A stretch of DNA of 41,132 nt from an uncultured bacterium (GTDB lineage Bacteria > Bacillota > Clostridia > Christensenellales > QALW01), in the NCBI GenBank assembly GCA_905214315.1, contig CAJMLN010000016.1, forward strand, positions 1-41,132. The letters are read 5' to 3'. Position 1 is the stretch's first letter, and each line of letters opens with the position of its first letter. Positions 14,518-21,875 of this stretch are shown here, in pieces. The translations under genes were made by a program, and so were the position numbers. A model generated the notes under the pieces. That model saw only the letters and a list, made by a program, of their open reading frames with translations, did not search any database and was not told the origin of the DNA.

Positions 14518-16953
14518 TTATTCTGACAGTAGCTTTTTTATGGTTCTGCTTTCTCCTTTTTTCAGAATAAAGCAGTTGTCTTCTAAAAGATACGGAACAT
14601 CAAAGATGGCAAAGGGCGTAAATTCTTCTGCCGTTACAGTAACGGAAGCGTCTGTATCGGCTGTGATTTTAATTTTATCATAGCAAATATCCATATCGGC
14701 ATAGCGGCGGGGAATATAAAGAGTCCGGTCCGGGTTGATATCGCTGACGGCATCGCAGAGAATGACGGTGCTGGCCGTCATTTTTCCGCTGAAATCGCCG
14801 TAGGAACAGGCGAAGATCTGCTCTGCGGAATTTTCGTTCAGAAAGAAGCGGAAGTCTTTTTCCAGGATATTTCTGTTTTCTTTAAAATCGTAGAGATACA
14901 GCTTGCCGGAGCCTGCTGTGCTTTTCAGGGAATCGTTGCTGCCGAAAACGCAAAGCATTCCCTCTGTGACCGTCAGGCTGAGAAGAAAGGGCTTGGCGCC
15001 GCGTTTAAAAGCGTAATAGGCCGGCTTGGGGCGGGCATAATAATCGACGATGGACCATCCGCTGGCGGCGGGCCAGCAGTCGTTGTACATCCAGTAAATA
15101 ATACCGGAAGAAAACCATTTATTGCGGCGGAACAGCTCCATGCTGAAGCGGATCCATTCACACTGCAGCATTTGCATTTTCAGAAGCCGGTCCTGCCCGC
15201 TGAGAAAGCGGCCAAAGATTTTCTGGCTCATCTGTTCCGTATATCCGTAGAGCGTATAGGGCAGAAGCGCGGGATTGCTTTTGGTATGGTACTGCAGCAT
15301 GGCGGGATTGCCCCAAATATCCTCCGGCGACATCATTTTTTCAAGGGAAGATGCAAAAGACATTCCCATGGCTGCCTGCTCGGCGTTAAAGCGCGAGAGG
15401 AAGGTATCAAAAAAACGCAGATATCCGTCAAAATCCGAATTTCTGATATATTCAAAAATATCTCCTAAATAATAGGTGTTGTGTGTAGTACCTCTAGTAG
15501 CGGAACAGAAATATTCGCCGCCGAAGGGGGAAGAGGGCAGAAAGCGGCGCCGCGGATCCAATTGCTCCAATACCGGGGCAATACCTTTGACCGCGCTGAT
15601 ATACCCGGGAAAGCCGCAGGTGTTTTCCGTTCCCATTACCGCGTTTTCGTTATCGCCGCTCCACCAGGCCAGGCAGGTGTGATTCCGTAACCGCAGGGCC
15701 GCGGCGGCGGCTTCTTTTTTCAGCGCGGCAAGAAACCACTCTTCTTTTTCGGGATAATCGCCGCAGGCCATTAAGAAGTCCTGCGTAACCAGGATGCCCA
15801 GACGGTCGCACTCGGCATAAAACGCCGTTTGTTCAAAAATACCGCCGCCCCAGACGCGCAGCATATTAACGCCCGCGTTTTTGGCCAAGGCCAGCAGCGT
15901 TTTTATTTTTTCGGGCGTTTCCGCAGAAGGAAAGGGCTCGCAGGGAACCCAGTTGCCGCCCTTGCAGAAGATTTTGACGCCGTTTACAAGAACCGTAAAG
16001 CCTGCGGTGGATTTGTTTTTGTCCAGCCGGCGGATATGCTCCTGCGCCTGCAGGGACCGGCATATATCGGCTTCCCTGCTTTCCGGCGCGTCTTCTATCT
16101 GCAGAATGGTAATTTGACGGATACCGAACCGATGCTCCAGAGATGAGGCGGCGGTTTGCAGCCTGAGCGTATAAAGGGGCTGGGCGCCGCAGCCGTTGGG
16201 GTACCAGAGCGCGGGCTCGGGAAGATCTATTGTCAGCTTTAAGCTGTCTTCAAGAATTACTCTTTCCGCGGAGAAGACGGAGAAACCTTCGGGGGAGAGG
16301 ATTTCTATGCGGATAACGCTGTTGTCTGCTGAAAAATTCCTGAAATTGATCTGCAGTACCAGCTGCGCGGCGCAGGAATGGATGGCGGCGGTATAGAGAT
16401 AAAAATTGCTGATCTCGTTTTCCCGGCTGAATACAAGGCGTACATCCCGGTAAATTCCCATGGTGACGAAGCGTTCCACCCAATCCCAGCCGTAGGTGCA
16501 TTGTATGCGTCTGGTATGCAGCCGTTCCGTGGTAAAGGCGCCGTGCAGCGGCGTGCGGCTTTCCACTTCCTTTATCGGAGAACGGAAGGCCACGCGGAGC
16601 GTATTTTCTCCCTGCCGCAGAATTCCGTCAGCGCAAAAGCGGTAGGGAAGGAACATATTGTCGGCTTCGCCTATTTTTATGCCGTTTAAAAAAACGGTGC
16701 AGTAGGTATCCAGACCGTCAAATTCGAGAAAGGCATTCGGAGAGAGAGTATTTACCGTAAATGTTTTTGTATAAGTAAAATCATGCTGCTCGATCCATTG
16801 TGCTTTTAATGGATTATCTCGATAATAGAGGTCCTTTATTTTGCCGTTGGCAATCAGATCGGTGTGTACGCAGCCGGGAACGGTTGCCGGCAGGGAAAAT
16901 CTGCAGCCATGCTCGTCGGTGCCCTCAAGCAGCCAGGTGCCGTTAAGATCCAT
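14518..16953 (-). CDS. Glycoside hydrolase family 2 beta-mannosidase-like enzyme
   Basis: An 811-residue protein without a signal peptide, so probably intracellular. The GH2 layout is visible: an N-terminal jelly-roll with NGTWLLEGTDE and VPGCVHTDL, an immunoglobulin-like domain (about 180-280), then a TIM barrel beginning at FCKGGNWVPCEPFPS (329-343). The acid/base is Glu436 in WWSGDNEN. The usual nucleophile segment SEFG of beta-mannosidases is not found; Glu525 in SRFNAEQAAMG is the best candidate. The enzyme would release mannose from beta-mannosides such as mannan oligosaccharides; a related hexoside is possible. AAGGAG lies 6 bases ahead of the ATG. It is the first gene of a probable operon with the KDPG-type aldolase gene. 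The upstream region 16954-17130 shows no convincing promoter. Confidence 0.88.
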   Translation of the reverse strand: MDLNGTWLLEGTDEHGCRFSLPATVPGCVHTDLIANGKIKDLYYRDNPLKAQWIEQHDFTYTKTFTVNTLSPNAFLEFDGLDTYCTVFLNGIKIGEADNMFLPYRFCADGILRQGENTLRVAFRSPIKEVESRTPLHGAFTTERLHTRRIQCTYGWDWVERFVTMGIYRDVRLVFSRENEISNFYLYTAAIHSCAAQLVLQINFRNFSADNSVIRIEILSPEGFSVFSAERVILEDSLKLTIDLPEPALWYPNGCGAQPLYTLRLQTAASSLEHRFGIRQITILQIEDAPESREADICRSLQAQEHIRRLDKNKSTAGFTVLVNGVKIFCKGGNWVPCEPFPSAETPEKIKTLLALAKNAGVNMLRVWGGGIFEQTAFYAECDRLGILVTQDFLMACGDYPEKEEWFLAALKKEAAAAALRLRNHTCLAWWSGDNENAVMGTENTCGFPGYISAVKGIAPVLEQLDPRRRFLPSSPFGGEYFCSATRGTTHNTYYLGDIFEYIRNSDFDGYLRFFDTFLSRFNAEQAAMGMSFASSLEKMMSPEDIWGNPAMLQYHTKSNPALLPYTLYGYTEQMSQKIFGRFLSGQDRLLKMQMLQCEWIRFSMELFRRNKWFSSGIIYWMYNDCWPAASGWSIVDYYARPKPAYYAFKRGAKPFLLSLTVTEGMLCVFGSNDSLKSTAGSGKLYLYDFKENRNILEKDFRFFLNENSAEQIFACSYGDFSGKMTASTVILCDAVSDINPDRTLYIPRRYADMDICYDKIKITADTDASVTVTAEEFTPFAIFDVPYLLEDNCFILKKGESRTIKKLLSE

Positions 16954-17201
16954 AGGTTTCTCCTTATAAATAAAAATAAGTTAATATATAGCTTAACAAA
17001 GGACGGTCTGCTCGTCAATAAAAATCTTTTTTGCCGGAAACATACAAAAGATATGCCTGTTGATGTGGGAAGAACGGTAGATATACGGGTACGGATCTGC
17101 TGCTGAATTTTTGATCAGGCAGGAATTCGGTGGAAAATAAGGGCGGAACAACAAGAATTTGTCAATGCTTGAAAAAGGCGCATACGCAGTATAAAAAATG
17201 C

Positions 17202-17230
17202 TTGCCAAACAAGGGCTCATATGCTATAAT
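17202..17230 (+). promoter_or_regulatory. Sigma-A promoter of rpsB-tsf
   Basis: TTGCCA (17202-17207), a 17-base spacer, then TATAAT (17225-17230) preceded by TGC (extended -10). It lies about 100 bases ahead of the rpsB ATG. Confidence 0.83.
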
Positions 17231-17236
17231 GCACAC

Positions 17237-17312
17237 GAATTCACACTCGGATAGTGGGCATTGTGCTTGTTCCCGCTTGCGGGTAAGCTTTGCAGCGTAT
17301 TCGGGGAGGAAA
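17237..17312 (+). promoter_or_regulatory. Structured 5' leader of rpsB (candidate regulatory RNA)
   Basis: The roughly 95-base untranslated leader can fold into two hairpins: CACT-CGGAT-AGTG (17244-17256), and a longer one with GCTT (17265-17268) pairing AAGC (17285-17288) around an inner CCCGC/GCGGG stem (17272-17283). Neither has a T-run. Ribosomal protein leaders often mediate autogenous control. A role for S2 here is inference and no known family is claimed. Confidence 0.4.
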
Positions 17313-17330
17313 AAACAAGGAGGACATAAA

Positions 17331-18119
17331 ATGTCAGACAAGTCAGTTATCTCAATGAAGAGCCTGCTGGAGGCAGGCGTACATTTCGGCCATCCCACGC
17401 GCAGATGGAACCCCAAAATGGCGCCCTATATCTTTACCGAGCGCAACGGAATTTACATTCTTGACCTGCAGAAGACCGTAAAAAAGGTTGAGGAAGCGTA
17501 TTCCTTTGTTTTTGATGTAGCTTCTCAGGGCGGCACCCTGCTTTTTGTAGGAACCAAGAAGCAGGCGCAGGAGTCCATCGAGTCTGAGGCCAAGCGCTGC
17601 GGTATGTTCTTTGTTAACCAGAGATGGGCCGGCGGTATGCTGACCAACTTTAAGACAATTCGCTCCCGTATCGAAAAGATGAAGAAGATCGAAAAGATGA
17701 TAGAAGACGGTACAATGGATCTTCTTCCCAAAAAAGAACAGGCCAAACTTATGAAGGAGAAGGCTGAGCTGGATGCAAATTTCGGCGGTATCCGTGAGAT
17801 GACCTCATTGCCCAGCGCGATGTTCGTTGTGGATCCCCGCAAGGAAGCCAATGCAATTCATGAGGCCAAGATTTTAGGCATCCCGGTAGTTGCTATCGTG
17901 GATACCAACTGCGATCCTGATGATGCCGATTATGTAATTCCCGGCAATGATGATGCGATCCGTGCGGTTAAGCTTTTGGCGGGCACAATGGCCAATGCTG
18001 TGATTGAGGCAAACCATGGCGAGGCCTTTGATGAAGAACCCGTTGAGGAACCGGTAGAGGAAATTCAGGAAGCGGCTGCAGAAGAAACGGCAGAAGCTGT
18101 GGAAACGGCAGAAGCATAA
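17331..18119 (+). CDS. rpsB: 30S ribosomal protein S2
   Basis: A 262-residue S2 starting at ATG 17331, 7 bases after AAGGAGG; the longer upstream frame covers the promoter and leader. Landmarks are MKSLLEAGVHFGHPTRRWNPKM at the N-terminus, NQRWAGGMLTNFKTIRSRI (about 98-116) and VDTNCDPDDADYVIPGNDDAIRA. The last 35 or so residues are an acidic Glu/Ala-rich extension (EEPVEEPVEE and onward), found in some Firmicutes S2. It is followed after 17 bases by tsf, the classic S2/EF-Ts pair. Confidence 0.98.
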   Translation: MSDKSVISMKSLLEAGVHFGHPTRRWNPKMAPYIFTERNGIYILDLQKTVKKVEEAYSFVFDVASQGGTLLFVGTKKQAQESIESEAKRCGMFFVNQRWAGGMLTNFKTIRSRIEKMKKIEKMIEDGTMDLLPKKEQAKLMKEKAELDANFGGIREMTSLPSAMFVVDPRKEANAIHEAKILGIPVVAIVDTNCDPDDADYVIPGNDDAIRAVKLLAGTMANAVIEANHGEAFDEEPVEEPVEEIQEAAAEETAEAVETAEA

Positions 18120-18136
18120 GAGAGGGGAGAACAAGA

Positions 18137-18787
18137 ATGGCAGAAATTTCGGCAAAGGCAGTAATGGAGTTAAGAGAGAAGACCGGCGTTGGCATTATGG
18201 ATTGCAAAAAGGCGCTTCTTGAGGCTAATGGCAATGAGGAAGAGGCAGTAAAGATCCTTCGGGAAAAGGGTCTTGCCAGCGCGGCAAAAAAGGCATCTCG
18301 TATTGCGGCAGAGGGAATTGTGGAAAGCTATATTCACCTTGGCGGCAAGATCGGCGTTCTGGTGGAAGTAAACTGCGAAACCGATTTTGTGGCAAAGACT
18401 GATGCGTTTAAACAGCTGGTTCACAATATCGCCATGCATATCGCCGCGGCGAATCCTTCTTACCTGAACCGTGAGGAGGTGCCGCAGGAGGCGCTGGATA
18501 AGGAAAAGGAAATTATTCGTGCTCAGGCGCTTAACGAAGGAAAAAAAGAGCAGTTTGTTGATAAAATTATAGAAGGCCGTATTGGTAAATTCTATAAGGA
18601 AAATTGTCTGATGGAACAGCAGTATATGCTGAATCCGGATATTACCATTGAAGAGCTTATCAATGAATCGGTTGCGAAAATCGGAGAGAAGATCGCCATT
18701 CGCCGTTATACCCGTTATGCCATGGGCGAGGGCCTTGAAAAGAGACAGGATAATTTTGCCCAAGAAGTTATGAGCCAGATGAAATAA
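18137..18787 (+). CDS. tsf: Translation elongation factor Ts
   Basis: A 216-residue EF-Ts of the short type (E. coli has about 283). It promotes GDP release from EF-Tu. The N-terminal UBA-like domain carries LREKTGVGIMDCKKAL, and the TDFVAKTD motif (about 81-88), whose Asp-Phe contacts the EF-Tu Mg2+ site region, is intact. GGGGAG precedes the ATG. It is the second gene after rpsB, and a strong terminator follows the stop codon. Confidence 0.97.
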   Translation: MAEISAKAVMELREKTGVGIMDCKKALLEANGNEEEAVKILREKGLASAAKKASRIAAEGIVESYIHLGGKIGVLVEVNCETDFVAKTDAFKQLVHNIAMHIAAANPSYLNREEVPQEALDKEKEIIRAQALNEGKKEQFVDKIIEGRIGKFYKENCLMEQQYMLNPDITIEELINESVAKIGEKIAIRRYTRYAMGEGLEKRQDNFAQEVMSQMK

Positions 18788-18801
18788 GCTTAAAAAGCAG
18801 C

Positions 18802-18829
18802 GGGAACACGCCATGTGTTCCCTTTTTTT
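18802..18829 (+). terminator. Intrinsic terminator after tsf
   Basis: The 8-bp stem GGGAACAC/GTGTTCCC (18802-18809 and 18815-18822) with a 5-base loop is followed by seven T residues. It separates rpsB-tsf from pyrH, and some read-through to pyrH is possible. Confidence 0.87.
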
Positions 18830-18856
18830 AAGATCAGTTTTAATGGAGGAAGCTTT

Positions 18857-19579
18857 ATGGCATATCACAGGATTTTATTAAAGCTCAGTGGTGAGGCGCT
18901 GGGCGATCACGGCAAAGGCTTTGATTTTGAAATGATCGCCCGGGTGGCGGGGCAGATTTCCCGGCTCAGCAAAGAGGGCGTGCAGATAGGCATTGTCATC
19001 GGCGCGGGAAACATCTGGCGCGGCCGTCAGGGTACGGAAATGGATCGTGTTGTGGCTGACCATATGGGAATGCTGGCTACCGTCATCAATTCGCTTGCCT
19101 TTAAGGATGCGCTGGAGAAATTTAAAGTACCGTGCCATGTAATGACGAGTATTGCCATGGATGCGATTGCCGAGCCCTATGCCCGGCGGCGCGCGGTGGA
19201 GCATTTGGAAGCGGGAGACGTTTGTATTTTTGCCGGAGGCACGGGTAGTCCGTTTTTTTCCACCGATACGGCGGCAGCGCTGCGGGCGGCAGAAATTGAT
19301 GCGGAAGCCATTCTTTTGGCAAAAAATATTGACGGTGTTTATACGGCGGATCCGCGCAGGGACAATACTGCCAGGCGCTATCGGACAATTGATTTCACCA
19401 AGGTTTTATCTGACAGACTTCAGGTGATGGATAGCGCTGCTACGGCCCTTTGTATGGATAATAATATCCCGGTGTGCGTTTTTGCTCTGCAGGAAGAAGA
19501 AAGCATTCGGCGTGTCTGTTCAGGGGAAGCGCTGGGAACCTTGGTAAGCAGCGGGATATCTACGGTATTGTATTCCTGA
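18857..19579 (+). CDS. pyrH: Uridylate (UMP) kinase
   Basis: A 240-residue protein of normal length; bacterial UMP kinase of the amino-acid kinase superfamily makes UDP from UMP with ATP. Landmarks are ILLKLSGEAL (about 5-14), GIVIGAGNIWRGRQG (about 50-64) and ILLAKNIDGVYTADPRRD (about 155-172). The ATG at 18857 has GGAGGA 6 bases upstream; the longer open frame starts within the tsf terminator. It sits between tsf and frr in the usual Firmicutes order and is followed by its own terminator. Confidence 0.97.
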   Translation: MAYHRILLKLSGEALGDHGKGFDFEMIARVAGQISRLSKEGVQIGIVIGAGNIWRGRQGTEMDRVVADHMGMLATVINSLAFKDALEKFKVPCHVMTSIAMDAIAEPYARRRAVEHLEAGDVCIFAGGTGSPFFSTDTAAALRAAEIDAEAILLAKNIDGVYTADPRRDNTARRYRTIDFTKVLSDRLQVMDSAATALCMDNNIPVCVFALQEEESIRRVCSGEALGTLVSSGISTVLYS

Positions 19580-19619
19580 TCTGTTCGATTTTTTGCACAA
19601 AGATCCTGATATTTATGTG

Positions 19620-19646
19620 AAAAGATGCCGAGGGGCATCTTTTTTT
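19620..19646 (+). terminator. Intrinsic terminator after pyrH
   Basis: The 9-bp stem AAAGATGCC/GGCATCTTT with a GAGG loop is followed by a run of T residues, 40 bases after the stop codon. Confidence 0.87.
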
Positions 19647-19647
19647 C

Positions 19648-19679
19648 TTGAAAATTTTTCATATATTTGGTATTATAAT
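19648..19679 (+). promoter_or_regulatory. Sigma-A promoter of the frr-ispG operon
   Basis: TTGAAA (19648-19653), a 17-base spacer, then TATTAT (19671-19676) preceded by TGG, overlapping a TATAAT at 19674-19679. It directly follows the pyrH terminator, so frr starts a new transcription unit. Confidence 0.75.
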
Positions 19680-19731
19680 AAATGTAGAAAAGGTATGAGG
19701 AAAATATATATTTGATTACGGAGGTTTTAGT

Positions 19732-20301
19732 ATGGCGAACGAATTTGTTACCGAAATAGAAATGACTGCAGAGGACAAAATGTCTAAGACTGTTAGCGTA
19801 TTAAAGGAGTCCATGGCGTCGATCCGTGCGGGAAGGGCCAATGCAAAGGTACTGGACCATGTTCTTGTGGAATATTATGGTACTATGGCGCCGATTCTGC
19901 AGGTGGCAAACGTATCTGTGCCGGAACCGAGAATTTTGCTGATTGCCCCGTGGGATGCCTCTATGGTTAATCCTATCTGTAAGGCGATACAGACCTCGGA
20001 TTTGGGCATTAACCCGAATACCGATGGAAAAGTGATTCGGTTGATTTTTCCGGAGCTGAACGAGGAACGTCGGGCCGAGCTTGCAAAGCAGGTAAGAAAG
20101 TATGCCGAAGATGCGAAAATAGCGATTCGCTCGATTCGCAGAGACGCTTTGGAGCAGTATAAAAAGCTGAAAAAGGATTCTGTCATTACCGAGGATGATG
20201 AAAAGCGGGCGGCGGATGCGATGCAGAAGCTTACCGACAGATTCGGGGATACAATAGACGGTATTTCCGCCGAAAAAGAAAAAGAGCTTATGTCAATTTA
20301 A
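19732..20301 (+). CDS. frr: Ribosome recycling factor
   Basis: A 189-residue RRF, slightly longer than the usual 185. With EF-G it splits post-termination ribosomes. Landmarks are the helix with SIRAGRANAKVLD (about 31-43), YYGTMAPILQVANVSVPEPR (about 48-67) and the closing KLTDRFGDTIDGISAEKEKELM. GGAGG lies 8 bases ahead of the ATG. It is the first gene of the frr-uppS-cdsA-dxr-rseP-ispG run; a palindromic hairpin separates it from uppS. Confidence 0.98.
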   Translation: MANEFVTEIEMTAEDKMSKTVSVLKESMASIRAGRANAKVLDHVLVEYYGTMAPILQVANVSVPEPRILLIAPWDASMVNPICKAIQTSDLGINPNTDGKVIRLIFPELNEERRAELAKQVRKYAEDAKIAIRSIRRDALEQYKKLKKDSVITEDDEKRAADAMQKLTDRFGDTIDGISAEKEKELMSI

Positions 20302-20318
20302 TTTTGCCGAAAGGATTC

Positions 20319-20338
20319 GTGGGAACAAGTGTTCCCAC
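20319..20338 (+). promoter_or_regulatory. Perfect palindrome at the uppS start (RNA hairpin or LexA-box-like site)
   Basis: GTGGGAACA pairs with TGTTCCCAC around AG, a 9-bp inverted repeat that ends 8 bases before the uppS ATG. Its core GGAACAAGTGTTCC (20322-20335) matches the Gram-positive LexA/DinR consensus CGAACRNRYGTTYC at 13 of 14 positions. It may be a translational or attenuating hairpin, or a protein site. No LexA role is shown. Confidence 0.45.
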
Positions 20339-20346
20339 CCATTTTT

Positions 20347-21039
20347 ATGGATCAGGAATATACATTGCCGCGTCATATAGCTATTATTATGGACGGAAAC
20401 GGACGTTGGGCAAAAAAGCGGGCCCTGCCGCGGACATTCGGCCATAAGGCGGGTACGGAAAACGTACGGAAAATCGTAAAGTATTGTTCGCAGATAGGAA
20501 TAGAATATCTTACCGTGTATGCATTTTCTACCGAAAATTTTAAACGGCCTTCGGAGGAAGTGGGAATGCTGATGAAATTGCTGGTAGAATATTTTTATAA
20601 GGAGACCAAGGAATTGAAAGCCAACGGCGTACGGCTGCAGGTGCTGGGAGACGTTACGGCATTTTCTTCTGCGATACAAAAAGCGATTGATTATGGCGTG
20701 GAAGAAACAAAAGAATGCCGCAAGATGGTGCTTTCCATTGCTCTGGCCTATGGTGCCAGGGCAGAGCTTGTACGGGCGGTAAGGCAGATTGCCGCCGCGG
20801 GTCTTGCACAGATCGATGAGCAAACAATAGCAGACCATTTATACACTGCCGGTATGCCGGATCCGGATTTGATTATCCGCACCAGCGGGGAGCAGCGGCT
20901 GTCCAATTTCCTTTTGTATCAGGCGGCATACTCGGAATTTTATTTTACCGATGTGCTGTGGCCGGATTTTGACGAGCGGGAGCTGGACCGGGCCATTCAG
21001 GCGTATTCTGCACGCAGCAGAAGATTCGGGGGAGTTTAG
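20347..21039 (+). CDS. uppS: Undecaprenyl-diphosphate synthase (cis-prenyltransferase)
   Basis: A 230-residue cis-prenyltransferase that extends farnesyl diphosphate with isopentenyl diphosphate to the C55 lipid carrier. The signature HIAIIMDGNGRWAKKR (10-25, catalytic Asp16) and the C-terminal RTSGEQRLSNFLLYQAAYSEFYF block are intact. The start is uncertain. ATG 20347 gives the normal family N-terminus but has no Shine-Dalgarno within reach; an in-frame GTG at 20329 lies inside a perfect hairpin. It follows frr and is 2 bases from cdsA. The MEP-pathway genes dxr and ispG further down the operon supply its precursors. Confidence 0.95.
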   Translation: MDQEYTLPRHIAIIMDGNGRWAKKRALPRTFGHKAGTENVRKIVKYCSQIGIEYLTVYAFSTENFKRPSEEVGMLMKLLVEYFYKETKELKANGVRLQVLGDVTAFSSAIQKAIDYGVEETKECRKMVLSIALAYGARAELVRAVRQIAAAGLAQIDEQTIADHLYTAGMPDPDLIIRTSGEQRLSNFLLYQAAYSEFYFTDVLWPDFDERELDRAIQAYSARSRRFGGV

Positions 21040-21041
21040 AG

Positions 21042-21875
21042 ATGGATTTACTCAAACGAAGTATAAGCGCTGTGTTTTTGATCGCTCTTTTGGTGTCAGT
21101 ATTGCTTTTAGGCGGCTGGTATTTGGTGGCGGCTACAATTCTTATTAATTTTTTTATGACGCTGGATGTTACGCATGCGCTAAAGGCGGGAGGATATTCC
21201 GTTAATCGTATTGTTTTACTGACGACTGCTTTGCTGGCCGCACCTGCACTGTATTTTTTTGGAATCTTAGGGTATTTTATGTTAACTGCGGTTGCTATGT
21301 GTATATTGGCGGCCTGTGTGGTTTTAAGTAAAACTCCGAATTTTAAGGCTTTTGCTGCCGGTGTGTTTACTTTAGTCTATCCGCTGTTACCTGGAGCCTT
21401 GATGATTACCGTAGCGCTGCAGTGTGTTGCAAGAGGAGATTCTCTGGGCGCTTTGCTGCTGGGGGCGGCTTGTATTTATGCCTGTATTGCCGATACGTTT
21501 GCCTATGCCGGAGGCAGACTGTTCGGCAAGCGGAAGCTTTGTCCGGCAATCAGTCCTAAAAAGACGGTAGCGGGCTGTATTGCAAGTTTTGTCGGCGGCG
21601 CGGCAGCCGGTGTGCTTTTGTATTTTATGGCTTTGCACTGGGCAAAGACGGCGGAGATTGCGCTGGTTCACTGGCTGATTATGGGCGTGGCCTGCGGCGG
21701 CTTTGCACAGATAGGAGATTTGATTGCCAGTATGCTTAAACGCTTTTGCGGCGTGAAAGATTTCGGCGCTTATATTCCCGGTCACGGTGGTATTATGGAT
21801 CGGATGGACAGCATTATGATTTGTGCGGTTGCTGTTTTGGTGTACGTACAGATTTTTGCAATGGAGATATTATGA
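21042..21875 (+). CDS. cdsA: Phosphatidate cytidylyltransferase (CDP-diacylglycerol synthase)
   Basis: A 277-residue polytopic membrane enzyme (about eight hydrophobic segments) that makes CDP-diacylglycerol from phosphatidate and CTP, the branch point to bacterial phospholipids. The C-terminal signature is intact: MLKRFCGVKDFGAYIPGHGGIMDRMDS (about 229-255) with the invariant Lys-Asp, His-Gly-Gly and Asp-Arg-x-Asp. The start codon is 2 bases after uppS, with GGGGGAG overlapping the end of uppS. Its stop overlaps the dxr start in an ATGA junction, so the three genes are tightly coupled. Confidence 0.96.
   Translation: MDLLKRSISAVFLIALLVSVLLLGGWYLVAATILINFFMTLDVTHALKAGGYSVNRIVLLTTALLAAPALYFFGILGYFMLTAVAMCILAACVVLSKTPNFKAFAAGVFTLVYPLLPGALMITVALQCVARGDSLGALLLGAACIYACIADTFAYAGGRLFGKRKLCPAISPKKTVAGCIASFVGGAAAGVLLYFMALHWAKTAEIALVHWLIMGVACGGFAQIGDLIASMLKRFCGVKDFGAYIPGHGGIMDRMDSIMICAVAVLVYVQIFAMEIL

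Noticed and set aside
17130..17330. N-terminal extension of rpsB by 67 codons
   Set aside because: It runs through the promoter and structured leader; S2 proteins start with the MSxxSxISMKxLLEAGVHFGH pattern found at 17331.
18815..18856. N-terminal extension of pyrH
   Set aside because: It would start inside the tsf terminator; ATG 18857 has GGAGGA and the family N-terminus.
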